Shown: positions 50,953 to 59,378 of the stretch, one piece after another | How positions within the stretch are numbered: the first letter of the stretch is position 1 | Layout of the letters: each line of letters starts with the position of its first letter | The notes under the pieces: model-generated | What the model was told of the DNA's origin: nothing | What the model saw: only the letters and a program-made list of their open reading frames with translations | Databases searched by the model: none | DNA from: Dactylosporangium sucinum | GTDB taxonomy: Bacteria; Actinomycetota; Actinomycetes; Mycobacteriales; Micromonosporaceae | Length of the DNA stretch: 64,000 nt | Reading direction: 5' to 3' | Assembly (NCBI RefSeq): GCF_014647515.1 | Contig: NZ_BMPI01000015.1 | Location: 126,831 to 190,830 of the forward strand | Position numbers and translations under genes: made by a program

Positions 50953-51029
50953 CGTCGATCTTGCAGTCGTGGTGCCGGGACACTCCGTGAACGTCCGGTT
51001 TGTCAGGCACCACAACTGCAAGATCGACG
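50953..51029. repeat. Long palindrome with 24-base arms upstream of the dehydratase
   Basis: The left arm starts CGTCGATCTTGCAGTC and the right arm ends GACTGCAAGATCGACG-like (ACTGCAAGATCGACG); they pair at 23 of 24 positions around a 29-base loop that itself contains GACA/TGTC. It ends 24 bases before the dehydratase ATG. Confidence 0.85.
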
Positions 51030-51053
51030 AGGATGGACCACGGAGGGGACGGT

Positions 51054-52754
51054 ATGCGCAGCGCGCAGTGGTACTCGGGGGACGATCGGAACTCCTACAT
51101 CCACCGCGCCTGGATGCGGCGCGGGCTGCCGGCCGACGCGCTCACCGGGCAGCGGCCGCAGATCGCCATCGCCAACACCGCCTCGGACCTCACGCCCTGC
51201 AACAGCCACCTCGACGAGGTCGCCGAGCACGTCAAGCGCGGCGTCTGGGAGGCCGGCGGCGTCCCGCACAACCTGCCCGTCGTCTCGATCGGGGAGACGC
51301 AGGTGCGGCCGACCGCGATGCTCTGGCGGAACATGGCCGCGATGGCCGCCGAGGAGATGTTCCGGGCCAACCCGGTCGACGGCGTCGTGCTGCTCGGCGG
51401 GTGCGACAAGACCATCCCGGCGCTGCTCATGGCCGCCGCCTCCGTCGACCTGCCCGCGCTCGTCGTGCCCGGCGGGCCGATGCTCACCGGGACGTTCCGG
51501 GGCACGCCGCTCGGCTGCGGCACCGACGTGTGGCGGCTGTCCGAGGAGGTCCGCGCGGGGACGCTCTCGGAGCAGGCGTTCCTCGACTCCGAGTCGTCGA
51601 TGATCCGCAGCCGGGGCCACTGCAACACCATGGGCACGGCGTCCACCATGGCCATCATGGCCGAGGCGCTCGGGATGACGATCCCGGGCACGGCCGGCAT
51701 CCCGGCGCCGGACAGCCGGCTGCTGGTCCGGGCCCACGAGGCGGGCAAGCTCGCCGTGCGGCTCGTCGACGAGGGCGTCCGGCCGTCGCGGGTCATCAGC
51801 GCCGGGTCGTTCCGCAACGCCATCGTCGCCCTGGCCGCGACCGGCGGGTCGACCAACGCCGTGGTGCACCTCCTCGCGATCGCCGGGCGGGTGGGGGTAC
51901 CGCTGAACCTTCAGGACTTCGACGACCTCGGATCCGACGTTCCCCTCCTCGTCGACCTGCAGCCGGCCGGCCGGCACCTGATGGAGGACCTGCACCGGGC
52001 GGGCGGGCTGGCGGCCGTGCTGCGGGAGGTCGCCGACCTGCTCGACCCGGACGCGCTGACGGTGACCGGTCGGCCGTTCGTCGAGCATCTCGCGGAGGCC
52101 GAGATCTGGGACCGGGAGGTGATCCGCCCCCGCGAGACGCCGCTGCAGCCGGCCGCCGGGATCGCGGTGCTGCGCGGGAACCTCGCGCCGGACGGCGCCA
52201 TCATCAAGCCGGCGGCCGCGTCCCCGCACCTGCTGCGGCACCGGGGGCGGGCGCTGGTCTTCGACTCGATCGAGGACTTCCACGCGCGCGTCGACGACCC
52301 CGAGCTGGACGTCGACGCCGACAGCGTGCTGATCCTGCGGGGGTGCGGGCCCAAGGGGTACCCCGGAATGCCCGAGGTCTCGAACATGCCCCTGCCCGCC
52401 AAGCTCCTGCACCTGGGCGTGCGCGACATGGTGCGCATCTGCGACGGCCGGATGAGCGGCACCGCCTACGGCACCGTCGTGCTCCACGTGGCGCCCGAGG
52501 CGGCGGCCGGCGGGCCCCTCGACCGGGTCCGCACCGGCGACTGGGTCACGCTCGACGTGCCCGGCCGCACCCTGCACGTCGAGGCCGACCTCGACGCCCG
52601 CGAGCCGTCCGAGGCGTTCCGGGCCGCGCTCGCCCGGCCCCGGCGCGGCTGGGAGCGGCTCTACGTGCAGACGGTCATGGGCGCCGACACGGGCGCCGAC
52701 CTCGACTTCCTCATCGGGGCGAGCGGCGACGCGGTGTCTCGCGAGTCGCATTAG
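51054..52754 (+). CDS. IlvD/Edd-family dehydratase, sugar-acid type
   Basis: A 566-residue Fe-S dehydratase. Cluster-associated cysteines lie in LTPCNSHL, LLGGCDKT and RGHCNTMGTASTM, giving the three Cys of the [2Fe-2S] members. GGSTNAVVHLLAIAGR and GMPEVSNMPLPAKLLHLGVRDMVRICDGRMSGTAYGTVVLHVAPEAAAGGPL are the family signatures. The spacing fits aldonic-acid dehydratases (arabinonate, xylonate or galactonate type) better than IlvD itself, but the substrate is not settled. The start at 51054 has GGAGGGG at good distance. Its TAG stop lies in a large palindromic element. Confidence 0.88.
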   Translation: MRSAQWYSGDDRNSYIHRAWMRRGLPADALTGQRPQIAIANTASDLTPCNSHLDEVAEHVKRGVWEAGGVPHNLPVVSIGETQVRPTAMLWRNMAAMAAEEMFRANPVDGVVLLGGCDKTIPALLMAAASVDLPALVVPGGPMLTGTFRGTPLGCGTDVWRLSEEVRAGTLSEQAFLDSESSMIRSRGHCNTMGTASTMAIMAEALGMTIPGTAGIPAPDSRLLVRAHEAGKLAVRLVDEGVRPSRVISAGSFRNAIVALAATGGSTNAVVHLLAIAGRVGVPLNLQDFDDLGSDVPLLVDLQPAGRHLMEDLHRAGGLAAVLREVADLLDPDALTVTGRPFVEHLAEAEIWDREVIRPRETPLQPAAGIAVLRGNLAPDGAIIKPAAASPHLLRHRGRALVFDSIEDFHARVDDPELDVDADSVLILRGCGPKGYPGMPEVSNMPLPAKLLHLGVRDMVRICDGRMSGTAYGTVVLHVAPEAAAGGPLDRVRTGDWVTLDVPGRTLHVEADLDAREPSEAFRAALARPRRGWERLYVQTVMGADTGADLDFLIGASGDAVSRESH

Positions 52755-52919
52755 GCCCTGTTGCACACCTGGGGTCGGAGCGCGGCGGAGTCCAGACTTC
52801 TCCTGGCGGTGCCCCGCGGAAGTCCGGCTGCCGGTGTTGTAACCGGGCTTTCGCGGGGTGCCGCCAGGAGAAATCTGGACTCCGCCGCAGCCCGGCCCCA
52901 GTTGTGCAACAGGGCCTAA
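52751..52919. repeat. 169-base MITE-like palindrome TTAGGCCCTGTTGCACA...TGTGCAACAGGGCCTAA
   Basis: Two arms of about 75 bases are roughly 85% complementary (shared blocks GGCCCTGTTGCACA, GCGGCGGAGTCCAGA, TTCTCCTGGCGG). There is no open frame of interest inside. The left end supplies the dehydratase stop codon (52752-52754) and the right end is 31 bases before the GGDEF-EAL start. TTA/TAA at the borders could be target-site duplication. Confidence 0.82.
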
Positions 52920-52950
52920 GCTGCCCGAACCGCCTGCCGATGGTGTACGA

Positions 52951-55125
52951 GTGCGGGACAGGTTGTGGCTTTTGTGGGCGTTCATCGGAGCGGCGGCGAC
53001 GGCCGGCTACTTCGCGCTGCCCGCCCACACGCTGCCGCGCAGCCTCGCCTACGACGCGATCGGCTTCGTCTCGGCGCTGGTGATGCTCGCCGCGGCCCGC
53101 CGCAACTCCCGCACCAGGCGCCTCGCCTGGCTGCTCATGGCGGCCGGCACCGCCGTGTGGTCCGGCGGCGACTTCGTCTACACCTACTACGAGTACGGCC
53201 TGCACGCGGCGCCGTTCCCGTCGTTCGCCGACGTGCTGTACCTCAGCGCCTACCCGCTCATGATCGGCGGCCTCTTCCTGCTGGCCCGCGACCGGGGCCG
53301 CGGCCGCGCGGTCATCGTCGACGCGGCGATCGTCGCCATCGGCGCCGGCCTGGTGCTGTGGACGTTCGTCATGCAGCCCATCGCCCAGGACGCCAGCATC
53401 TCGGGCGGCACGCGGCTCATCGCGCTCGCGTACCCGGCGGCCGACGTGCTGCTGCTCGCGATGGTCGCCCGCCTGCTGGTGTCCGGCGCCGCCCGCGACC
53501 CGAGCGTCCGGCTCCTCGTCGCCGCGCTGGGCCTGCTGCTGGCGGCCGACATCGCGTACTCGGTCGTGAACGCGTACACCTCCTACGACGGCGGGTTGTT
53601 CGACGCCGGCTGGCTGCTGTCGTACGCGCTGTGGGCCGCGGCCGCCCTGCATCCGGCCGTCCGCGCGCCGGCCGGCCCGCCGCGGCCGGACAGCGGTCGC
53701 CCGCGGCTGGTCCTGCTCGCCTGCTCGTCGCTGCTCGCCCCGGCGATGCTGCTCGTGCAGGGCCTGCAGGACCCGCGCGCCATCGAGTGGCAGGCCGACG
53801 GGATCGGCGCCGGTGCGCTGTTCCTGCTGGTCGTGGCCCGGATGGCCGGGCTGGTGCGGGAGGTGCACACGCTCGCGATGCGCGACGAGCTCACCGGGCT
53901 GGCCAACCGGCGCGAGCTGGAGCACCGCATCCGGGCCGCGCTCGGCACGGGTGCGGAGGTCGCGCTGATCGACCTGGATGATTTCAAGGGGATCAACGAC
54001 CGGCTCGGTCACGGCGTGGGCGACCGGCTCCTGGTGGCGGTCGGCGAACGCCTCACCGCCGCCGTCGCTCCCGGCGGCACCGTGGCCAGGCTGGGCGGCG
54101 ACGAGTTCGCGGTGCTGTTGTCCGCTTCGCCGGCGGCGCTGGTGACCGTCCTGTCCGAGCCGTTCGTGATCGGCCCGCACCATCTGCTGGTCCGGGCCAG
54201 CGTCGGCGTGGCCGACTGCCGCGGCACCGATGACCCGTTCGAGCCGCTGCGCCGGGCCGACGTGGCGATGTACGCGGCGAAGGTCACCGGCGGGCGGCAC
54301 GTGCGGTACACCCCGGAGCTCGACGCCCGGTCGAGCGAGCAGGCTTCGCTGGGCGCGGCGCTGCGGTGCGCGCTGGACGAGGGCCAGTTCTTCCTGGTGT
54401 ACCAGCCGATCGTCGCCCTGCCGTCGACCCGCGTCGCGGGCGTCGAGGCCCTGGTCCGCTGGCGCCACCCGGTCCACGGGCTGGTCAGCCCGGCCGACTT
54501 CGTGCCGGTGGCCGAGCACAACGGCCTGATCGTCGAGCTGGGCGCGTGGATCCTCCGCGAGGCCTGCACGCGCATGGAATCATGGCGCCGCGCTGACGAT
54601 GCCTCGGCCCCGGCGAAAATGAGTGTGAACGTGTCGGCGCGCCAGCTGTCAGAGCCCGACTTCGCCCAGGTTGTCGCAACGGTACTGCGGGAGACCGGCC
54701 TGCCCGCGTCGTACCTGGCACTTGAGGTGACCGAGACGGCGGTCTTCGACAGCACCGTGGCCCTCGACACGCTGCGCGCCGTGAAGGCCCTGGGTGTGCG
54801 CATCGCCCTGGACGACTTCGGCACCGGCCACTCGTCGCTGGGCCTGCTGCGCACGGCGCCGGTCGACATCCTGAAGGTCGACAAGAGCTTCATCGACGAC
54901 CTGGCCGTCCCGGGAGCCCAGGCGGCGATCGTGACCGCCTTGATCGACGTGAGCAACCACCTGGGCCTGACGGCGATCGCCGAGGGCGTGGAGACCCCGG
55001 AGCAGGCGGAGCGGCTGGTGGCGATGGGGTACCGGTTCGCGCAGGGCTACCTGTTCGGCCGCCCGACCCCGGACCCGGACTTCGCCGCGCCCCTGGCCCT
55101 GGCGACGGCCGAACCGCACCCGTAG
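52951..55125 (+). CDS. Membrane GGDEF-EAL cyclic di-GMP enzyme
   Basis: A 724-residue protein with about nine N-terminal helices (residues 1-295). Next comes a GGDEF domain (about 305-460) with intact active-site motif GGDEF (ARLGGDEFAVLL) and substrate-binding DDFKGIND. An EAL domain (about 475-715) has GVEALVRWRHP, NVSARQL, LEVTETAV, IALDDFGTGHSSLG and LKVDKSFI, so both cyclase and phosphodiesterase look competent. No RxxD I-site is evident before GGDEF. The GTG at 52951 is the first plausible start after the MITE-like element; upstream in-frame sequence is the repeat. Confidence 0.93.
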   Translation: MRDRLWLLWAFIGAAATAGYFALPAHTLPRSLAYDAIGFVSALVMLAAARRNSRTRRLAWLLMAAGTAVWSGGDFVYTYYEYGLHAAPFPSFADVLYLSAYPLMIGGLFLLARDRGRGRAVIVDAAIVAIGAGLVLWTFVMQPIAQDASISGGTRLIALAYPAADVLLLAMVARLLVSGAARDPSVRLLVAALGLLLAADIAYSVVNAYTSYDGGLFDAGWLLSYALWAAAALHPAVRAPAGPPRPDSGRPRLVLLACSSLLAPAMLLVQGLQDPRAIEWQADGIGAGALFLLVVARMAGLVREVHTLAMRDELTGLANRRELEHRIRAALGTGAEVALIDLDDFKGINDRLGHGVGDRLLVAVGERLTAAVAPGGTVARLGGDEFAVLLSASPAALVTVLSEPFVIGPHHLLVRASVGVADCRGTDDPFEPLRRADVAMYAAKVTGGRHVRYTPELDARSSEQASLGAALRCALDEGQFFLVYQPIVALPSTRVAGVEALVRWRHPVHGLVSPADFVPVAEHNGLIVELGAWILREACTRMESWRRADDASAPAKMSVNVSARQLSEPDFAQVVATVLRETGLPASYLALEVTETAVFDSTVALDTLRAVKALGVRIALDDFGTGHSSLGLLRTAPVDILKVDKSFIDDLAVPGAQAAIVTALIDVSNHLGLTAIAEGVETPEQAERLVAMGYRFAQGYLFGRPTPDPDFAAPLALATAEPHP

Positions 55126-55139
55126 CGGCCACCCACGCT

Positions 55140-55195
55140 CATGATCTGTGGGAACATCTGGCGGCCAGGACGACCAGAAGTTTCCAGCCATCATG
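55140..55195. repeat. Imperfect palindrome with CATGAT/ATCATG ends
   Basis: Arms of 22 bases (CATGATCTGTGGGAAC... and ...GTTTCCAGCCATCATG) pair at 17 of 22 positions around a 12-base loop, 15 bases past the GGDEF-EAL stop. The ends match those of the palindrome at 15845-15898. The bases from 55196 to 55342 show no gene. Confidence 0.55.
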
Positions 55196-55342
55196 GCGGT
55201 CATCGCCGGAGGGCGGGCGCTGCGGGCCGCGCGGACGTACAGGCCCCGGCCGGCGTTACCGGCAGGTCATGACGAGGTCGGGTACGCCGAGAGGCTCGGG
55301 CCGCAGGCCCGGTCGCCGGGGTTCGCACGTAGCACAGCTGGT

Positions 55343-55438
55343 TGGCGGAGACGGACGGGAATCGAACCCGCCTGGCCCGGATGCCGGACCACCTCGGTTT
55401 TGAAGACCGGGAGGGGCACCAGCCACCCGCACGCCTCC
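55343..55438 (-). tRNA. selC: tRNA-Sec, anticodon TCA
   Basis: A selenocysteine tRNA that decodes UGA when a SECIS element is present. Read on the minus strand the 5' end is GGAGGCGT. The anticodon loop is CTTCAAAA (anticodon complement at 55401-55403). There is a long variable arm between ACCGAGG and the T arm (CGGGTTCGATTCCCG), and the 3' end is CGTCTCCGCCA with encoded CCA. The acceptor stem pairs GGAGGCG with CGTCTCC through one G-U pair. The long extra arm and UCA anticodon separate it from tRNA-Ser. A TAGGGT about 10 bases upstream may be the -10. No selA, selB or selD is in the window. Confidence 0.93.
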
Positions 55439-55466
55439 ACCGCCACCCTAGCAATACGCTCGGACC

Positions 55467-56243
55467 ATGACGTACGCCGACGTGAACGGGGTTTCCCTGT
55501 GGTTCGAGGAGTTCGGGGAAGGCGCGCCGCTCGTCCTCCTGCACGGGGGATTCTGGTCGATTCCCCTCTTCGGGGACCTGCTGCCCGCGCTCGCCGCGCG
55601 GCGGAGAGTCGTCGCCGTGGAGTTGCAGGGGCATGGGCACACGGCTGACGTCGAGCGGGCGCTCGCCTACGAGACGCTGGCGGACGACGTGGCGGGGCTC
55701 GTGGCCCAGCGATTCGGCACGCCCGTCGACGTCATGGGCTACTCGCTCGGGGCCGGGACCGCGCTCCGGGTCGCCATCCAGCATCCCGCGCAGGTCAGGA
55801 ACCTGGTCGTCGTCTCCACCGCCGCCAAGAGTGCCGGGTGGTATCCCGAGGTCAGGGAGGGGATGGCGCAGCTCGGACCGGCGGCCGCCGAGCAGATGCG
55901 CCAGAGTCCCCTCTACGCGCGATACGAGGCCGTCAACCCGCGGCCCGAGGACTGGCCCCGGCTCGTGACCAAGATGGGCGAGATGGTGCGCAAAGAGTAT
56001 GACTGGTCGGAGGAGATCGCCGGTATCCGAGCCCGGACCATGCTGATCTTCGCCGATGCCGACTCCATTCCGGTCACGCACATCGCGGAGTTCTACGGGC
56101 TGTTCGGCGGTGGGCAGCGCGACGCGGGGTGGGACGGGGCGCTGCGGGCCGCGGCCCGGCTCGCGGTGCTGCCGGGGAGGACCCACTACGACGTCATGGC
56201 CGCCCCCGAGCTTCCCGCGCTGGTCGACGAATTCCTCGCATGA
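55467..56243 (+). CDS. Alpha/beta-hydrolase fold protein
   Basis: A 258-residue hydrolase. The oxyanion segment is LVLLHGGFWS, the nucleophile elbow GYSLGAG (Ser of the triad), the acid in FADADSIPV and the histidine in GRTHYDVM. The substrate is not evident; esterases and lactonases share the pattern. The stop overlaps the start of the AfsR-like regulator (ATGATGG), so the two are co-translated. It starts 28 bases from the 5' end of the divergent selC gene. Confidence 0.88.
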   Translation: MTYADVNGVSLWFEEFGEGAPLVLLHGGFWSIPLFGDLLPALAARRRVVAVELQGHGHTADVERALAYETLADDVAGLVAQRFGTPVDVMGYSLGAGTALRVAIQHPAQVRNLVVVSTAAKSAGWYPEVREGMAQLGPAAAEQMRQSPLYARYEAVNPRPEDWPRLVTKMGEMVRKEYDWSEEIAGIRARTMLIFADADSIPVTHIAEFYGLFGGGQRDAGWDGALRAAARLAVLPGRTHYDVMAAPELPALVDEFLA

Positions 56244-59200
56244 TGGATATCAGACTGCTCGGGCCCCTGGAGGTCAGGGACCGCGAGGGCAGGACCATCG
56301 ACATCGGCGGCGCGCGGCTGCGGCTCCTGCTCATTCTACTCGCCCTGGAGCCCGGGAAGGTCGTCACCGCCGGGCGGCTCATCGACGGCATCTGGGGCGA
56401 CCAGCCGCCCGCCGGCGCCGGGAACGCGCTGCAGTCGCTGGTCTCGCGGCTGCGGCGGCTGCTGCCCGACGGGGTCCTGCACGCCCGGCCGGCCGGGTAC
56501 CTGCTCGACGTCGACCCCGACGACGTCGACTGCTTCCGGTTCGAGCGACAGCCCCAGGCAGCCGGGGAACTGTGGCGAGGGACCGCGCTCGCCGACGCGG
56601 GCGACGCACCGTGGGCGACGAGCTGGCGGGTCCGGTTCGACGAGCTGCGACTGACCGTCGCCGAGGCCGGGACGCCGGACATCCCCGAGCTGGAGGCGCT
56701 CGCCGCCGCCCACCCGCACCGGGAGCGCATCGCCGGGCTGCTCATGCGCGCGCTCCATCAGCAGGGTCGCACGCCCGAGGCGCTCATGGTGTTCGAGCGG
56801 TACCGCCGGCGCCTCGCCGACGAGCTCGGGACCGACCCGGCGCCGAGCCTGGCACGGCTGCACCTCGAACTGTTGCGGGCCGGCGAGCCCGCCGTCCAGG
56901 GCAACCTCCGCACCCCGCTGACCAGCTTCGTCGGGCGGGACGTGGAGGTACGCAACCTGGCCCGGACCGTCGCGTCGAACCGGCTGGTGACGCTCGTCGG
57001 GCCGGGCGGGGCGGGCAAGACGCGCCTGTCGCTGGAGGCCGGCCGGGCGCTCGCCCCGGCGCCGCCCGACGGCGTGTGGCTCGTCGAGCTGGCCCCGGTC
57101 ACCGCCCCGGCCGACGTCGTGCAGGCGGTGTGGGCGGCGCTCGGCATGCGCGACCCGGCCGGCGGCGCCGCGCCCGGGCTGCTGGCGGCCGGCCGCGACG
57201 GGTCCGACTCGACCGGCCGGCTGTGCAACGCGCTCGCGCTGCGGCGCCTGACGATCGTCCTCGACAACTGCGAGCACGTGGTCGCGGCCGCGGCCGAGCT
57301 GGCCGACCGGCTGCTCGGCGCCGGCCCGGACCTGCACGTGCTGGCCACCAGCCGCGAACCGCTCGGGATCACGGGCGAGGTGCTGCACCCGGTCGAGCCG
57401 CTGCCGCTGCCTCCCGCGGACGCGGATCCGGCGAGCGCCCGGGACTTCGCGTCGGTGCTCCTCTTCCTCGATCGGGCGGCATTGGTACGGCCGGAGCTCG
57501 CGACCGATCGGGACAGCGTTGCCGCCATGGTCCGCATCTGCCGCGCCCTCGACGGCATGCCGCTGGCGATCGAGCTGGCCGCCGCCCGGTGCCGCACGCT
57601 GGCGCCGGCCCAGATCGCCGACCGGCTCGACGACCGGTTCCGGCTGCTGACCCGCGGCAGCCGCACCGCCCTGCCCCGGCACCAGACCCTGCGGGCGACC
57701 GTCGACTGGAGCTGGGACCTGCTCGACGCGGCCGAGCGGGCGATGCTGCGCCGCCTGGCCGTGTTCCCGGGCGGGGCCACGCTGGAGTCGGCCGCCGCCG
57801 TCTGCGACCCCGGCGGCGAGCTCGGCGACCCCCTCGAACTGCTCACCACGCTCGTGGACAAGTCGCTGCTGCTCGTCGACGACGCCGGGCGGTACCGCAT
57901 GCTGGAGACCATCCGCGCCTACGGCCTGGAGCGCCTCGACGAACAGGGCGAGACGGCGGCGCTGCGGGCCCGGCACGGGGCGTGGTTCCTCGACCTGATC
58001 GAGCGGCTGGAGGGCCGGCTGCGCACCCGCGACCAGCTGGCGGCGCTCGCCGCGATCAGCGCCGAGCACGACAACGTCCACGGCGCGCTGCGCCGGGCCA
58101 TCGCGGACGGCGACGCCGCGACGGCCACCCGGTTCGTCGCGGGCGTCGGCTGGTACTGGTGGCTCGGCGGCCACCGGGTCGAGGGCGCCGCGCTCGCCGC
58201 CGCCGCGCTGATGCTGCCCGGCGAGGTCGACCCCGACGTGCGGGCCCTCGCCTGCGGGGTCGCGGCCGTCAACGGGTTCGACGGGCTCGGCGACACGACG
58301 ATGCTGAACGACTGGTTCCGGGAGGCGCTCACCTACCGCGGCCCCAACTCGATGTTCCGGCTGTTCGAGGCGGTCGCCGGCCTGTTCCGCGACGGCCCGA
58401 CGCCCGAGGTCATGGCCCGCATCGAGCGCCTCGCCGACGACCCCGAGCCGTGGACGGCCAGCCTGGGCCACCTGCTGCACGGCCACACGCTGCTCAACGT
58501 CGGCGGCCGGTTCGGCGAGGCGGCCGGCGAGTTCCGCGCCTCGCTGGACGGCTTCCGCGCGCTCGGCGAGCGGTGGGGCATGGCGTTCGCGCTCGCGGCG
58601 CTGGCCGAGGTCATCGCCCGGGACGGCCGGCACGAGGAGGCGATCGGGCACTTCGAGGAGGCGCTGCGGTACCTCCGGGAGCTCGGCGCCACCGAGGACC
58701 GCCCGGTGACCGAGGTCCGGCTGGCCCAGCTGTACGGCCTGCTCGGCCGGTTCGACAAGGCGGAGGAGACGCTCGCCGAGGCGCGGCGCACGGCGCAGCG
58801 GTCGGGGGTGCCGGACAGCATCGCCTTCGTCGAGTACGCGTTCGCGCACCGGGCGCTGCGCCTCGGCGACCTCGACCAGGCCCGGGCCCGGTTCGCGCAC
58901 GCCCTCGCGCTGGTCGGCGACCACCGGGTCTCGCCGCAGATGATGGCCATGCTCACCAGCGGGCGGGCGCTGCTGCTGGCGCTGGACGGCGACCGCCCGG
59001 CCGCCGGCGCCGCGCTCCGGGAGGCCTTCGCGCACGCCCGCGCATCGTTCGACGCCCCGGTCGTCGGCACCGTCCTCGACGACGCGGCCGAGATCGCGCT
59101 GCTGCTCGGCGACCCGGCCCGGGCCGTCACGCTGGCCGCCGGGGCCGACGCGGTGCGCGGCGGGCCGGACCGCACCCGGCCGTGGACCGCGGCGGTCGCC

Positions 59201-59308
59201 GCCCGGGCCGGCGCCGCCCTCGGCGACGCCGACCGGGCCGCCGCAACATCGCTCGGCGCGGCCACCACGATCGACACCGTCGATCGATTGTTGGCGGCGC
59301 CACAGTAA
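56240..59308 (+). CDS. AfsR/SARP-type regulator with NTPase and TPR domains
   Basis: A 1022-residue regulator. An OmpR-like winged helix (about 1-85, MDIRLLGPLEVRDREG) is followed by a shortened bacterial transcriptional activation domain (about 95-215, with DELGTDPAPSLARLHLELL). An STAND-type ATPase has Walker A GPGGAGKTR near residue 255, LTIVLDNCEHVV and LATSREPLG. A helical TPR-like C-terminal half follows (YLRELGATEDRPVTEVRLAQLYGLLGRFDKAEETLAEAR). Such proteins activate secondary metabolism or stress genes. The ATG overlaps the hydrolase stop. The exporter gene 70 bases downstream is a likely operon partner or target. Confidence 0.9.
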   Translation: MMDIRLLGPLEVRDREGRTIDIGGARLRLLLILLALEPGKVVTAGRLIDGIWGDQPPAGAGNALQSLVSRLRRLLPDGVLHARPAGYLLDVDPDDVDCFRFERQPQAAGELWRGTALADAGDAPWATSWRVRFDELRLTVAEAGTPDIPELEALAAAHPHRERIAGLLMRALHQQGRTPEALMVFERYRRRLADELGTDPAPSLARLHLELLRAGEPAVQGNLRTPLTSFVGRDVEVRNLARTVASNRLVTLVGPGGAGKTRLSLEAGRALAPAPPDGVWLVELAPVTAPADVVQAVWAALGMRDPAGGAAPGLLAAGRDGSDSTGRLCNALALRRLTIVLDNCEHVVAAAAELADRLLGAGPDLHVLATSREPLGITGEVLHPVEPLPLPPADADPASARDFASVLLFLDRAALVRPELATDRDSVAAMVRICRALDGMPLAIELAAARCRTLAPAQIADRLDDRFRLLTRGSRTALPRHQTLRATVDWSWDLLDAAERAMLRRLAVFPGGATLESAAAVCDPGGELGDPLELLTTLVDKSLLLVDDAGRYRMLETIRAYGLERLDEQGETAALRARHGAWFLDLIERLEGRLRTRDQLAALAAISAEHDNVHGALRRAIADGDAATATRFVAGVGWYWWLGGHRVEGAALAAAALMLPGEVDPDVRALACGVAAVNGFDGLGDTTMLNDWFREALTYRGPNSMFRLFEAVAGLFRDGPTPEVMARIERLADDPEPWTASLGHLLHGHTLLNVGGRFGEAAGEFRASLDGFRALGERWGMAFALAALAEVIARDGRHEEAIGHFEEALRYLRELGATEDRPVTEVRLAQLYGLLGRFDKAEETLAEARRTAQRSGVPDSIAFVEYAFAHRALRLGDLDQARARFAHALALVGDHRVSPQMMAMLTSGRALLLALDGDRPAAGAALREAFAHARASFDAPVVGTVLDDAAEIALLLGDPARAVTLAAGADAVRGGPDRTRPWTAAVAARAGAALGDADRAAATSLGAATTIDTVDRLLAAPQ

Positions 59309-59378
59309 ATTCTGTTGAGCCGGACCCGGGATCGGTGGAGGCTGGTACACCGCCACCAAACACCCCGGGGGATCCACC

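Noticed and set aside
55200..56186. Minus-strand frame spanning selC and the hydrolase
   Set aside because: It reads through the tRNA and is antisense to a clear alpha/beta hydrolase.
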